In this document: positions 27,235-37,663 of the stretch, piece by piece | How the letters are laid out: every line of letters begins with the position of its first letter | Numbering within the stretch: position 1 is the first letter of the stretch | Assembly (NCBI RefSeq): GCF_023631325.1 | Contig: NZ_JALQDG010000003.1 | Span: 496,001 to 560,000, forward strand | Direction: 5' to 3' | DNA length: 64,000 bases | DNA from: Caballeronia sp. INDeC2 | Lineage (GTDB): Bacteria; Pseudomonadota; Gammaproteobacteria; Burkholderiales; Burkholderiaceae | Notes under the pieces: generated by a model | Told to the model about the DNA's origin: nothing | Seen by the model: the letters and a program-made list of their open reading frames with translations, nothing else | Database searches by the model: none | Program-made: the position numbers and the translations under genes

Positions 27235-30200
27235 TCACTCCGCCGGGCCGGGCGGCGCGAGAACTTCGCGGTTGCCGTTGTTGCTCATCGACGAAACGAG
27301 CCCGGCCGCTTCCATCTGCTCGACGAGGCGCGCCGCGCGGTTATAGCCGATGCGCAACTGCCGCTGCACCGACGAAATCGACGCGCGCCGCGTGCGCACG
27401 ACGAAGGCCACGGCTTCGTCGTAAAGCGGATCGGCTTCGGCGTCGGGCGTTTCGCCGAAGAGGTCCGGCGTGCCGCCGCCTTCGGAGGTAGGCCCGGACA
27501 GAATGCCTTCCTCATACTCCGGCTCGCCGAACTGCTTCAGATATTCGACCACGCGATGCACTTCGTCGTCCGCGACGAACGCGCCGTGCACGCGCTGCGG
27601 ATAGCCGGTGCCGGGCGGCAGGAACAGCATGTCGCCCGCGCCGAGCAGCGATTCCGCGCCCATCTGGTCGAGAATCGTGCGCGAATCGATCTTCGACGAC
27701 ACCTGGAACGCCACGCGCGTCGGAATGTTCGCCTTGATGAGGCCCGTGATCACGTCGACGGAAGGCCGCTGCGTCGCGAGAATCAGATGGATGCCGGCCG
27801 CGCGCGCCTTCTGCGCGAGACGCGCGATCAACTGCTCGATCTGCTTGCCCGCGACCATCATCAGGTCCGCGAGTTCGTCGATGACCACGACGATGAGCGG
27901 CAGCGTGGAAAGCGGCTCGGGCGCGTCGGGCGTGAGCGAAAACGGGTTCGTGAGCTTCTTGCCCGCGGCTTCGGTGTTGCGGATCTTCTGGTTGAAACCT
28001 TGCAGATTGCGCACGCCGACCGCCGACATCAGCCGGTAACGCTTCTCCATTTCGCCGACGCACCAGTTGAGCGCGTTCGACGCGAGTTTCATGTCGGTGA
28101 CGACCGGCGCGAGCAGATGTGGAATGCCTTCGTAGACGGACAGCTCCAGCATCTTCGGATCGATCATGATGAGACGCACGTCCTCGGGCTTCGCCTTGTA
28201 GAGCAGCGAGAGGATCATCGCGTTGATCGCGACCGACTTGCCCGAGCCCGTCGTGCCCGCGACCAGCATGTGCGGCGCGCGGGCGAGGTCCGTCACGACC
28301 GGATTGCCGACGATGTCCTTGCCCATCGCGATCGTCAGGTTCGACTTCGACGTTCGATACACGTCGTCCTCGAGAATCTCCGAGAGGCGGATCATCTGGC
28401 GCTTCGCGTTCGGCAGTTCGAGGCCCATGCAGGTCTTGCCGGGAATCGTTTCGACGACGCGAATCGACGTGAGGCCGAGGCCGCGCGACAGATCCTTCAT
28501 CAGGCCGACGATCTGGCTGCCGCGCACGCCGAGCGCCGGCTCGACTTCGAAGCGCGTGATGACCGGACCGGCGGACGCGCCGACGACCGTCACCGGCACC
28601 TTGAATTCCTGCAGACGCTGCTCGATCAACTGGCCCGTTTCGTTCAGATGCTCTTCGGAGACGGGCTCGATCTCGCCGGACGCGGGTTCGAGCAGATCGA
28701 GCGTCGGCAATTCCACCGCCGATGCGTGCGGCGCGTGGAATTCGAACTCGGTCGGCAAGGAGCCGCGTACGGGCGGACGCGGTTCGGGTGGCGTCGCGTT
28801 TGGTTGACTCGGAGCCTGGGTTACGACGGGCGGCGCGGCGCTGACCGGAAAGCGCACGACGTTCGACGGCGACGCGAATTCGTCGCCCGCAACCTGGCGC
28901 CCGGCGATGCGCTGTGGCTCTTCCTCGGGCATGTCGAGCACGTCGTCCGGTTCGTCGGCGACGCGCAGAAGCGGCGGGGCAGGGGGCTCGCTGTGGCCGT
29001 CGCGGGAATCGGGTGCGTCGAGCCACGGCGGCGTCGGTGCGATATCGCGCGAGTGATTTTCTTGTTCCCGATGTCGCGCGACAGGCGGAAGCTCCGCCGC
29101 CTCTTGCGGCGCGTCTGCTTCGACTTCCGTTTCGTTTGCGTTGAACGCGGTCGACTCGGCATGGGCCGGGGGCGGCGGCGCAATCGCGACATCGGCGGCC
29201 AGCGGTTCCGGCAGACGCAAGTCGAAGAGCGGCGGCGGCTCGACGAGCGCGGGCGCGATCACGTGCGCGTCGATCAGCGGCGGCTCGATGGGCGCTTCGA
29301 ATTCCTGCACGTTTTCGGGCGGCGGTGCGTGCGGCTCGACTTCCTCGGCCTTTGCGGGCGGCGGGGCCGCAGGCTCGATACGCGCGTCGATTTCCTGGGC
29401 TTTTGCAGGCAGCGGCGCGTGCGGCGCGATGCGCGGTTCGAGCACCGTTCCGGCGATGTTCACATCGGCCGTCGTCAACGGCTTCGCCTCTGCGTTCGGC
29501 TGAATCTCGGACTGGCCGGCGCGCGCCATCGCCACGTGTCCGCGGGCGAGACTCGCGCCCGCGAGCGAGGTCCACAGCGCGGTTTTCTCTTCGATGGATC
29601 GCAACGTCGCCTGAATCGCATCGGGTGCGGGCGGCGGTGCGGGCGGCCCGAGCGGCTTGGCCGGGCGCGAGAACGCGGGCGCGGCGAGCGGCGTGGGCGC
29701 AAACTCGCGCGTTCCGGCGACTGCGGAAGGACGCGCGGCCGGCGCACGCCTGATGCCCTGTGGCGCTTGTGGAAGAGGCGTTCTGCGCGCGCCGCTCATG
29801 CCCGTCGCGATTGACGTAGATGTGCTCGCCACGCCCGACGACCGTTGCGCGGGTATCGAAGTCACCGGAGCGCGGGGACGATCCATACGGGGCGCGGGCG
29901 TCGGCGGCGCGGATGCGCGCGGCTTGTCGACAGCGACGGATGCGCGCAAGCCCGAGCCCGAAGGCTCGAACGCGGACGCCCGGCGCGGCGCGAACGGCGC
30001 ACGTGCCTCGCGATTCCCCGGCGACGCGGACGGATTCAGCCATTCCGAAGGCGCGACCGGCTCCATCTGCGTGACCGGAGGCGAGACGCCGGCGGCCTCG
30101 AACGCGGGGCGCTTGGCGTAAGCCTCGGCGGTGGCGATGGCGCTCGCGGTGGCCGTCGACGCGCGATTGACAGCGCTCTTGCCGTTCGAAGGCGGGCGCC

Positions 30201-30828
30201 ACGCTGTCGGCCGCTGATAACGGGTGCTCCGCGGGGCGGTCGGAAGACCGAGCGTCGGCTCGTCGTGCGACGTGCGCGGCGAGGGCGCATCGAAACGCTC
30301 GGCGCGATGGCCACGTTCCTGCAAGTCGCGCGCGGCTCGCACGCGGGCGCGGCGTTCGAACCAGTTGCCCGACTTGTCGCGTTTTTTGTCGCGGCCGGGC
30401 GCGCTTTGCCGCGGCTCGCTTTCGCGCTCGCGCGGCGTGAGCCAGCTTTGCGGCAAGCCGAAGCCGAACGCTTCGTCCGCCCACGCGAGCACCGACCGCC
30501 AGCTGAATTCGATCAGCCAGGGCAGGAAGATGGCGAGCACGACTGCCGCGATCGCGGCTGCGCCGCCCAGATGCACGAGTCCGCTCAACGCGGTGGCGAG
30601 CGCGCGCCCGAGACGGTTGATGTTTGCCTGCGTTTCGAGGGAGTGTGCGAGCGCGCCTTCCAGCGTGCTGCTCGCGAGCAACACGCCGACGAAACCGAGC
30701 CAGAGGCGGATCGTGCCGGGGCCGCGCACGCCCCCGCTGCCCGGCAGCGCCAGCTTGACGATGCGCCAGAGAAGCGGAAGGAACCAGACGACCGATGCGC
30801 CGAACCAGCCGAGAACTACCATCTGCAT
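27235..30828 (-). CDS. ftsK: DNA translocase FtsK
   Basis: This 1197-residue septal ATPase pumps DNA during cell division. The N terminus has about three membrane helices (first [18 protein letters not shown], third [18 protein letters not shown]) in about 115 residues. A Pro/Ala/Glu-rich linker runs from about 135 to 680. The RecA-like motor follows, with Walker A GTTGSGKS at about 857-864 and Walker [13 protein letters not shown]-terminal gamma winged helix ([22 protein letters not shown]) would bind KOPS polarity signals. The linker includes a three-copy repeat (29282-29422). Membrane helices are fewer than the four of E. coli FtsK, as in other Burkholderiales copies. Confidence 0.95.
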   Translation of the reverse strand: MQMVVLGWFGASVVWFLPLLWRIVKLALPGSGGVRGPGTIRLWLGFVGVLLASSTLEGALAHSLETQANINRLGRALATALSGLVHLGGAAAIAAVVLAIFLPWLIEFSWRSVLAWADEAFGFGLPQSWLTPRERESEPRQSAPGRDKKRDKSGNWFERRARVRAARDLQERGHRAERFDAPSPRTSHDEPTLGLPTAPRSTRYQRPTAWRPPSNGKSAVNRASTATASAIATAEAYAKRPAFEAAGVSPPVTQMEPVAPSEWLNPSASPGNREARAPFAPRRASAFEPSGSGLRASVAVDKPRASAPPTPAPRMDRPRAPVTSIPAQRSSGVASTSTSIATGMSGARRTPLPQAPQGIRRAPAARPSAVAGTREFAPTPLAAPAFSRPAKPLGPPAPPPAPDAIQATLRSIEEKTALWTSLAGASLARGHVAMARAGQSEIQPNAEAKPLTTADVNIAGTVLEPRIAPHAPLPAKAQEIDARIEPAAPPPAKAEEVEPHAPPPENVQEFEAPIEPPLIDAHVIAPALVEPPPLFDLRLPEPLAADVAIAPPPPAHAESTAFNANETEVEADAPQEAAELPPVARHREQENHSRDIAPTPPWLDAPDSRDGHSEPPAPPLLRVADEPDDVLDMPEEEPQRIAGRQVAGDEFASPSNVVRFPVSAAPPVVTQAPSQPNATPPEPRPPVRGSLPTEFEFHAPHASAVELPTLDLLEPASGEIEPVSEEHLNETGQLIEQRLQEFKVPVTVVGASAGPVITRFEVEPALGVRGSQIVGLMKDLSRGLGLTSIRVVETIPGKTCMGLELPNAKRQMIRLSEILEDDVYRTSKSNLTIAMGKDIVGNPVVTDLARAPHMLVAGTTGSGKSVAINAMILSLLYKAKPEDVRLIMIDPKMLELSVYEGIPHLLAPVVTDMKLASNALNWCVGEMEKRYRLMSAVGVRNLQGFNQKIRNTEAAGKKLTNPFSLTPDAPEPLSTLPLIVVVIDELADLMMVAGKQIEQLIARLAQKARAAGIHLILATQRPSVDVITGLIKANIPTRVAFQVSSKIDSRTILDQMGAESLLGAGDMLFLPPGTGYPQRVHGAFVADDEVHRVVEYLKQFGEPEYEEGILSGPTSEGGGTPDLFGETPDAEADPLYDEAVAFVVRTRRASISSVQRQLRIGYNRAARLVEQMEAAGLVSSMSNNGNREVLAPPGPAE
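29282..29422. repeat. Three-copy tandem repeat in the FtsK linker
   Basis: Imperfect tandem units of 51, 39 and 51 bases (29282-29332, 29333-29371, 29372-29422). Each begins GGCTCGA on the plus strand. They encode, on the minus strand, [24 protein letters not shown] and [14 protein letters not shown]. The middle copy lacks 12 bases, in frame. Confidence 0.8.
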
Positions 30829-31009
30829 GCTTGAGATTGAATCAATGTTGGGTGAAACGAATCAGGTCGGAACCCGGAGACCGCCGTCCGGCCGCGCTTG
30901 CCGGCCGGACTGTTCGATCGAGCAGTTTAACGGCAACCACACGGGAGCTGCGCGGGAACCGCGTGGCCGCCGCGCCCGCGCGACGCGCGTGCCGCATGTA
31001 CGCAACACA

Positions 31010-31600
31010 TTACTTCGCGCGAGGCGAGAACGTGAGCACCTGACCGTCGTCGAGCGTCAGTTGCAGCGCTTGCGGCGGGTTCATCTGCACGCCGCTTTTC
31101 GCGACATGTGAAAGGGCGTCGAGATAGGGCCGCTCCAGCGCGGCGCCCGTACCCGACATGCATGCCATGCGCGTGCCGGCGAGCGGGCCGAACGTGAGCT
31201 TGCCGTCCTTCAAGTCGTACGTCCCGGCGAAGCGGTTGCAGCCCGAAAAGCCGCTCGCCTGGCGATGACCGCTCGCGGTCGAGAAATCGAGCGTGATCGG
31301 CCGTGCGTCGCTTTCGCCCGCGTGCGGCACGGCGCGCGGCTGGCCGCTCGCGTCGGTCCAGCTCGTGAGTTGCCATTGCGTGTCGTCGAGCAATTGCGTG
31401 GCGGCGGGATTATAAGGATCGGTGGGCGGCGCGCTGGCATCGGGATGCGTCGGCAGCGCGCAGCCCGCGACGACGCTCGCCGCGGCGACGAACGCGCACG
31501 CGCGGGACGCGAGCGAAAGCGCCTCTTTGCGGCGCGACAGGAAACTTGACGATGAGCGCGCCCGACGAAGAGCGTATGCGCGAAGGAAATGCGTGGGCAT
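31010..31600 (-). CDS. META-domain lipoprotein (HslJ-like)
   Basis: This 196-residue protein begins with a long basic n-region and a hydrophobic segment ([14 protein letters not shown]). It has a lipobox VAGC with acylated Cys47, so it is probably a membrane-anchored lipoprotein. After a proline-rich spacer comes the META domain: [67 protein letters not shown] and [20 protein letters not shown] (HslJ-type) domains occur in heat- and novobiocin-related outer-envelope proteins, with no known reaction. The ATG at 31600 is chosen because it is the last start before the signal; frame upstream is not conserved. Confidence 0.82.
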   Translation of the reverse strand: MPTHFLRAYALRRARSSSSFLSRRKEALSLASRACAFVAAASVVAGCALPTHPDASAPPTDPYNPAATQLLDDTQWQLTSWTDASGQPRAVPHAGESDARPITLDFSTASGHRQASGFSGCNRFAGTYDLKDGKLTFGPLAGTRMACMSGTGAALERPYLDALSHVAKSGVQMNPPQALQLTLDDGQVLTFSPRAK

Positions 31601-31886
31601 CGATGATCCTGAAGCAGGCGAAACCGTAAGGGTATCGCACGCGTCCTGCGATTTGTCTAGCGCCCGCACGCAACAAAATGTTCGCCTCGATCGTCGGGAG
31701 GCTGACATCGATCGGAAATGTGTGGGGAATTCCAATCCGCATTCGCGTGTCAATACCGTTCGTGACGACGCAGTCAATAGACCGGACGGCAGAGTGTTGC
31801 GCCCCGCGCTGCGTGTTAACATCGCGCCCAATTCCGCCGCTTTCGGCTTTATTGGCCTCGTCATCCGATCGATTCCAGGAGCACTC

Positions 31887-33119
31887 ATGCAGACCGATTC
31901 GTTCCGCCCCGATGCCTTGCGCATCGGCACGCCGCTTTCCGCCAACGCCACACGCGTGATGCTGCTCGGCGCGGGCGAGCTCGGCAAGGAAGTGATCATC
32001 GCGTTGCAGCGGCTGGGTGTCGAAGTGATCGCCGTCGACCGTTATGCGAACGCGCCGGGGCATCAGGTTGCGCATCGCGCGCACGTGATCGACATGACCG
32101 ACGCTGCGGCGTTGCGCGCGCTCGTCGAGAAGGAGCAGCCGCATCTGATCGTGCCGGAGATCGAGGCGATCGCGACCGACGCGCTCGCCGATATCGAAGC
32201 GGCGGGCGTCGCGACCGTCATCCCGACGGCGCGCGCCACGCAGCTCACGATGAACCGCGAAGGCATCCGCCGCCTCGCCGCCGAGGAACTCGGCCTGCCG
32301 ACATCGCCGTATGCGTTCGCGCAATCGCTCGACGAGATGAAGGCGGCGATCGCCAAGATCGGCTTTCCGTGCGTCGTGAAGCCGGTGATGTCGTCGTCGG
32401 GCAAGGGGCAGTCGGTGCTCAGGAGCGATGCCGACATCGAGCCGGCATGGAACTATGCGATGGCGGGCGGACGCGTGAATCACGGACGCGTGATCGTCGA
32501 GGGCTTCATCGACTTCGAATACGAGATCACGCAGCTCACCGTGCGCGCGGCGGACCCCGAAAGCGGCGAAACGCAAACTTATTTCTGCGATCCGATCGGC
32601 CATGTGCAGGTCGCTGGCGACTACGTCGAATCGTGGCAGCCGCAGCCGATGAGCCCGGCCGCGCTCGAAAAAGCGCGCGATGTCGCCGCCAAGGTGACGA
32701 CCGCGCTCGGCGGGCGCGGGCTCTTCGGCGTCGAGCTTTTCGTGCGCGGCGACAATGTCTGGTTCTCCGAAGTGAGTCCGCGTCCGCACGACACCGGCCT
32801 CGTCACGCTCGCGACGCAGCGTTTCTCCGAATTCGAATTGCATGCGCGCGCGATTCTCGGCTTGCCCGTGGATACCGCCTTACGCGAGTCCGGCGCGTCC
32901 GCCGTGATCTACGGCGGTCTGGATGAAGCGGGCATCGCGTTCGAGGGCGTGGGCGAGGCGCTCGCGGTGCCGGGTGCGGATTTGCGGCTCTTCGGCAAAC
33001 CCGAAAGCTTCGTGAAGCGCCGCATGGGGGTCGCGGTCGCGACGGGCGCCGATATCGGCGAGGCGCTCAAGCGCGCGAAACTCGCCGCGTCGAAGGTGCG
33101 GCCGGTTTCGGCAAAATGA
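31887..33119 (+). CDS. purT: Formate-dependent phosphoribosylglycinamide formyltransferase PurT
   Basis: This 410-residue ATP-grasp enzyme uses formate and ATP to make formyl-GAR in purine synthesis, bypassing folate-dependent PurN. Family landmarks are [20 protein letters not shown] near residue 25, [48 protein letters not shown] (phosphate loop), and the substrate region [15 protein letters not shown]. It ends [10 protein letters not shown]. Homologues of about 395 residues share this ATG start; an AGGAGC site lies before it. The gene is separate from purD, which lies about 20 kb away in this window. Confidence 0.96.
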   Translation: MQTDSFRPDALRIGTPLSANATRVMLLGAGELGKEVIIALQRLGVEVIAVDRYANAPGHQVAHRAHVIDMTDAAALRALVEKEQPHLIVPEIEAIATDALADIEAAGVATVIPTARATQLTMNREGIRRLAAEELGLPTSPYAFAQSLDEMKAAIAKIGFPCVVKPVMSSSGKGQSVLRSDADIEPAWNYAMAGGRVNHGRVIVEGFIDFEYEITQLTVRAADPESGETQTYFCDPIGHVQVAGDYVESWQPQPMSPAALEKARDVAAKVTTALGGRGLFGVELFVRGDNVWFSEVSPRPHDTGLVTLATQRFSEFELHARAILGLPVDTALRESGASAVIYGGLDEAGIAFEGVGEALAVPGADLRLFGKPESFVKRRMGVAVATGADIGEALKRAKLAASKVRPVSAK

Positions 33120-33150
33120 CCGGCGCGCGGGCGCCGGCGGGAGCGAGAAC

Positions 33151-33321
33151 GTGAAATGGAAAGCGGTAGCCGCGCTCGTCGCGGTTTCCCTGGGACTGTC
33201 GGGTTGCGGACTCGCAGCGGCGCCGTGCCGCATCGCGTCGGCGGGGCTCAAGATCGTGCCGGTCGTCGGGCATGTCGCGGCAGCGCCGACCGACGCATGC
33301 GCGGACGTGATCGATCCGTGA
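33151..33321 (+). CDS. DUF6726-like small lipoprotein
   Basis: A 56-residue protein starting GTG with a CGGGAG site eight bases before. It has a short lipoprotein signal (VAALVAVSLGLSGCGLAAAP, lipobox LSGC). The mature part is SAGLKIVPVVGHVAAAPTDA, rich in Ala/Val, and the protein ends CADVIDP. The PCRIASAGLKIVPVVGHVAAAPTDACADVI layout is that of small DUF6726-type lipoproteins known mainly in Burkholderiales. It contains two further cysteines. No function is known. It sits between purT and the MliC-like gene in the same direction. Confidence 0.75.
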   Translation: MKWKAVAALVAVSLGLSGCGLAAAPCRIASAGLKIVPVVGHVAAAPTDACADVIDP

Positions 33322-33361
33322 TCGCCGCGCTCGCATCGACTTCGAAACCATCGCGAATCGG

Positions 33362-33721
33362 ATGATGAAGACACCAATCGCACTGACGCTCGCGTCGCTC
33401 GTGGCGCAATCGGCGCTTGCAATGCCGCTCACCGTGCCGCAGATCCAGACCGCGTCGACGCAGACGACCCGCTATGACTGCAAGGACGGCAAAAGCGTGT
33501 CCGTGCAGTACACGAACACGCGCAATCATCAGAGCTTCGCGGCGTTGACCGTCGACGGGCGCAAGCTACTGTTCGTCAACGTGATCGCGGGATCCGGCGC
33601 AAAATACGTCGCCGATCAATACACGTGGTGGACCAAGGGCCCGCAGGCGAACCTGTACGACGAAATGGCCGCGAAGGATTCGCCGCCGCTGCTCGCGGAT
33701 TGCGAGGCGCGCAAGAAGTAG
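33362..33721 (+). CDS. MliC/PliC-like periplasmic lysozyme inhibitor domain protein
   Basis: This 119-residue protein has a cleavable signal (residues 1-20, ending SALA). The mature domain matches the MliC/PliC beta-barrel: TTRYDCKDGKSVSVQY, FAALTVDGRKLLFVNVI, GSGAKYVADQYTWWTKGPQANLY and a final LLADCEA. C40 and the C-terminal Cys would form the family disulfide. There is no lipobox, so it would be a soluble periplasmic inhibitor (PliC type) of host c-type lysozyme. The inhibitory Ser/Lys loop cannot be verified. ATG at 33362 or the next ATG at 33365 are both possible. Confidence 0.8.
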   Translation: MMKTPIALTLASLVAQSALAMPLTVPQIQTASTQTTRYDCKDGKSVSVQYTNTRNHQSFAALTVDGRKLLFVNVIAGSGAKYVADQYTWWTKGPQANLYDEMAAKDSPPLLADCEARKK

Positions 33722-33789
33722 GCGCGCGGCGTGCCGGAATGCGGTCCGGACGCGCTTTCGCGCCGCGGGAGCCTACCCGCGCGCGGTGC

Positions 33790-34139
33790 TACAATGTGCG
33801 GCTTTCCGGCTGTGGAAATCGCAGCCGGTCCGAATTCCGGATTTTCCGGCACCGCCGTTCGATGCCGGCTGAGCGGTACACGGGCTCGAGCGAACCGCCG
33901 CTCAGAAAATCGGGGATGCCGCTTGCCTTGAAGGCGTCATCGAAGCCGTGTCGCATCTGAGCGCAGGCTCGATACCGGCCGCCCCGTCCAGCGCGCACTG
34001 TGTGCCTGATTGATGCGCCGCGTGCGCCAACGAAACCCATCCGCGTAAGCTGCCGGTCGCGACATCGACCGAACGATTCGACCGATTTTTTACGCGCGCC
34101 GCATCGAGCGGCACTTTAGCGAAAGCCAATATAGTCACC
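33790..34139 (+). promoter_or_regulatory. Candidate rhlE leader with promoter -10 and hairpin
   Basis: The 418-base gap between 33722 and 34139 has no gene. TACAAT (33790-33795) is a good -10 box without a clear -35. It is followed by a 7-bp hairpin (CCGGCTG 33806-33812 with CAGCCGG 33822-33828) and nested CCGGA/TCCGG repeats. If transcription starts near 33802, rhlE has a leader of about 340 bases. A second -10-like TATAGT (34130-34135) sits next to the start codon. Confidence 0.4.
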
Positions 34140-35624
<1,485 letters not shown>

Positions 35625-35642
35625 GTTCCTGAAATCGCATGG

Positions 35643-35671
35643 AAAAGGCAGCCCGTACGGCTGCCTTTTTT
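35643..35671. terminator. Bidirectional terminator between rhlE and gluQ
   Basis: An 11-bp perfect inverted repeat (35643-35653 with 35659-35669) around a 5-base loop, flanked by A on the left and six T on the right. It serves two convergent genes. Confidence 0.9.
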
Positions 35672-35687
35672 CTTTCGAGCGACGAAT

Positions 35688-36557
35688 CTAGCGCGCGAAG
35701 CGCTTCGCCCATTCGGCCGTCGCGGCGCTGTAAAACGCGTCGAGCGAATTGGCCGACACGTCGATGCCCAGATGCCGCGCCGCCGCGACGAGCGCTTCGA
35801 GCGGTGCGTGCCGATCGAGCGGCGCCGCGCCCGTCTGCTTGCTCAGTTTCTCGCCGATATCGTTGTTGACGACGGCCACATGCAGATAAGCCGGCGTCGG
35901 CACGTCGAGGCACCGCTGCAGATAGATCTGTCGCGCGGTCGAATCGAGGAGATCGGCGCCGCGCACAATGTGCGTGATTTCGGCGTCGGCGTCATCGACG
36001 ACGACTGCCAGTTGATACGCCCACAGGCCGTCCGCGCGCTTCAGTGCGAAATCGCCGACTTCCGTCGCGAGATTCTGCATCTGCGGCCCTTGCCAGCGAT
36101 CGACGAACGTAACGAGCGCCGCGTCGCCATCCGGCACGCGCAGCCGCCATGCGCGCGCGGGTTTGCCGTGCAGGCCGTCGCGGCATGTTCCCGGATACGC
36201 GAGCGTCGCATGGCGCGCGTGCGCGTGAATCAGCGAATCGGCGATTTCGCGTCGCGTGCAGCCGCATGGATAGATGAGACCCGCCGCCTGGAGACGTTCG
36301 AACGCGGCCTGATACGCATCGCCGCGCTTGCTTTGCCATACCGGAGGCTCGTCCGAATGCATGCCGAAATGCGCGAGCGTCGCGAGGATTTCATCGGCGG
36401 CGCCGGGCACGGTGCGCGGCGCGTCGACATCTTCGATGCGCACGATCCAGCTTCCGCCGTGCGCGCGGGCATCGAGAAAACTCGCGAGCGCACTGACGAG
36501 CGAGCCCGCGTGAAGCGGTCCGGTGGGCGAAGGTGCGAAGCGGCCGCGATAGCTCAT
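35688..36557 (-). CDS. gluQ: Glutamyl-Q tRNA(Asp) synthetase
   Basis: This 289-residue truncated glutamyl-tRNA [19 protein letters not shown] lacks the anticodon-binding half. It attaches glutamate to the queuosine base of tRNA-Asp. It has [21 protein letters not shown] with the HAGS version of the HIGH motif. Zinc ligands are in [10 protein letters not shown] and YPGTC. Other segments are [19 protein letters not shown] and the KMSKS-like EKLSKQTGA. It is 18 bases downstream of trhO on the same strand, so the two tRNA-modifying enzymes are probably cotranscribed. Confidence 0.94.
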   Translation of the reverse strand: MSYRGRFAPSPTGPLHAGSLVSALASFLDARAHGGSWIVRIEDVDAPRTVPGAADEILATLAHFGMHSDEPPVWQSKRGDAYQAAFERLQAAGLIYPCGCTRREIADSLIHAHARHATLAYPGTCRDGLHGKPARAWRLRVPDGDAALVTFVDRWQGPQMQNLATEVGDFALKRADGLWAYQLAVVVDDADAEITHIVRGADLLDSTARQIYLQRCLDVPTPAYLHVAVVNNDIGEKLSKQTGAAPLDRHAPLEALVAAARHLGIDVSANSLDAFYSAATAEWAKRFAR

Positions 36558-36575
36558 CGGGCTTGCATCGGGCCC

Positions 36576-37439
36576 TCAGGCCGCGCGGCTGACCTTTGCG
36601 TCTGGGTGACAAGCCGGGCACGTCTCGCCCGGCTTGTAGAAAGGCGACAATTGATCTTCCACCGGCACCACCGCGCGGCAGCCGAAGCATTGCGCGGTCG
36701 CGGTGGGCTGCAGGTTCGGATCGAGCGCCGTGCGGTAATCGAACACGAAACATTCGCCGGTGTAATGCGCGCCACCAACCTCCTCGAAGTACTTCAAAAT
36801 GCCGCCTTCGAGCTGATAAACATGCTCGATGCCGACTTCCTTCATGTGAATGGCGGCCTTCTCGCAGCGAATTCCGCCGGTGCAGAACGACACGACAGTC
36901 TTGTCCTGCAGATCCGCGCGATTCTGCTCGATCACCTCGGGAAACTCGCTGAACTTCGTGATGCGGTAATCGAGCGCGTTGTCGAACGTGCCGACATCGA
37001 CTTCGAACGCATTGCGCGTGTCGAGCATCACGACCGGACGGCCTTCGTCGTCATGGCCGCGGTCGAGCCAGGCTTTCAGCGTGGGCGCATCGACGGACGG
37101 CGCGCGGCCGAGTTCCGGCTTGATCGCGGGCTTCTTCATCGTGATGATCTCGCGCTTGAGCTTCACCAGCATGCGGCGAAACGGCTGCTTCGCGGAGATG
37201 CTTTCCTTGAACTGCAGATCGGCGAAACGGCCGCCGAAGAGGGCATCCGTGCGGATGTAGTCGATGAATTCGCGGACTTCGGGAATTGGCCCCGCGATGA
37301 AAAGGTTGACGCCCTCCGGCGCCAGCAGAATCGTGCCCTTCAGCCCGAGCGCGTTGCAGCGTTCGGTGACGAGCGGCCGCCACGCGGGGCCGTCCTCGAT
37401 GGTGACGAATTTGTAGGCGGAGAGATTCAGAATGCTCAT
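36576..37439 (-). CDS. trhO: tRNA uridine(34) hydroxylase TrhO (rhodanese-like)
   Basis: This 287-residue UPF0176 protein makes 5-hydroxyuridine at tRNA position 34. It has an N-terminal acylphosphatase-like domain ([28 protein letters not shown]). A rhodanese domain carries the catalytic Cys in [15 protein letters not shown], after [15 protein letters not shown]. The C terminus has a zinc-like cysteine pair cluster ([18 protein letters not shown]). The ATG at 37439 is used because upstream in-frame residues are not conserved and overlap the dnaE control region. Confidence 0.94.
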   Translation of the reverse strand: MSILNLSAYKFVTIEDGPAWRPLVTERCNALGLKGTILLAPEGVNLFIAGPIPEVREFIDYIRTDALFGGRFADLQFKESISAKQPFRRMLVKLKREIITMKKPAIKPELGRAPSVDAPTLKAWLDRGHDDEGRPVVMLDTRNAFEVDVGTFDNALDYRITKFSEFPEVIEQNRADLQDKTVVSFCTGGIRCEKAAIHMKEVGIEHVYQLEGGILKYFEEVGGAHYTGECFVFDYRTALDPNLQPTATAQCFGCRAVVPVEDQLSPFYKPGETCPACHPDAKVSRAA

Positions 37440-37663
37440 GATCGGATGAGGCGCAACGGCTGTAACGGATAAAAAGTGCGCGGATGAATCGGGCGCAAAA
37501 CACGTATTATCCCGCAAACGGCGCGCGGCTCCCGCCGATTCGATCAGCCGTGTCGCCAGTCCTTGCGCGTGCGCAATGTCGGGCGGGCGCGCGGGCCTTA
37601 TCCGTTCGGCCAACGCGGCTGCCGTGCCCGCGTTCGCGTATATCCCGCATGTACAATACCGCC

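Noticed and set aside
27556..29814. A 752-codon plus-strand frame opposite ftsK
   Set aside because: Arg/His/Asp-rich antisense reading without known domains.
27512..30484. A 990-codon minus-strand frame inside ftsK, offset from it by one base
   Set aside because: Arg-rich out-of-frame reading of ftsK with no conserved segments; ftsK has intact Walker motifs.
31422..31886. In-frame extension of purT upstream of its ATG
   Set aside because: It is antisense to the META lipoprotein signal region and does not resemble PurT; homologues start at the ATG at 31887.
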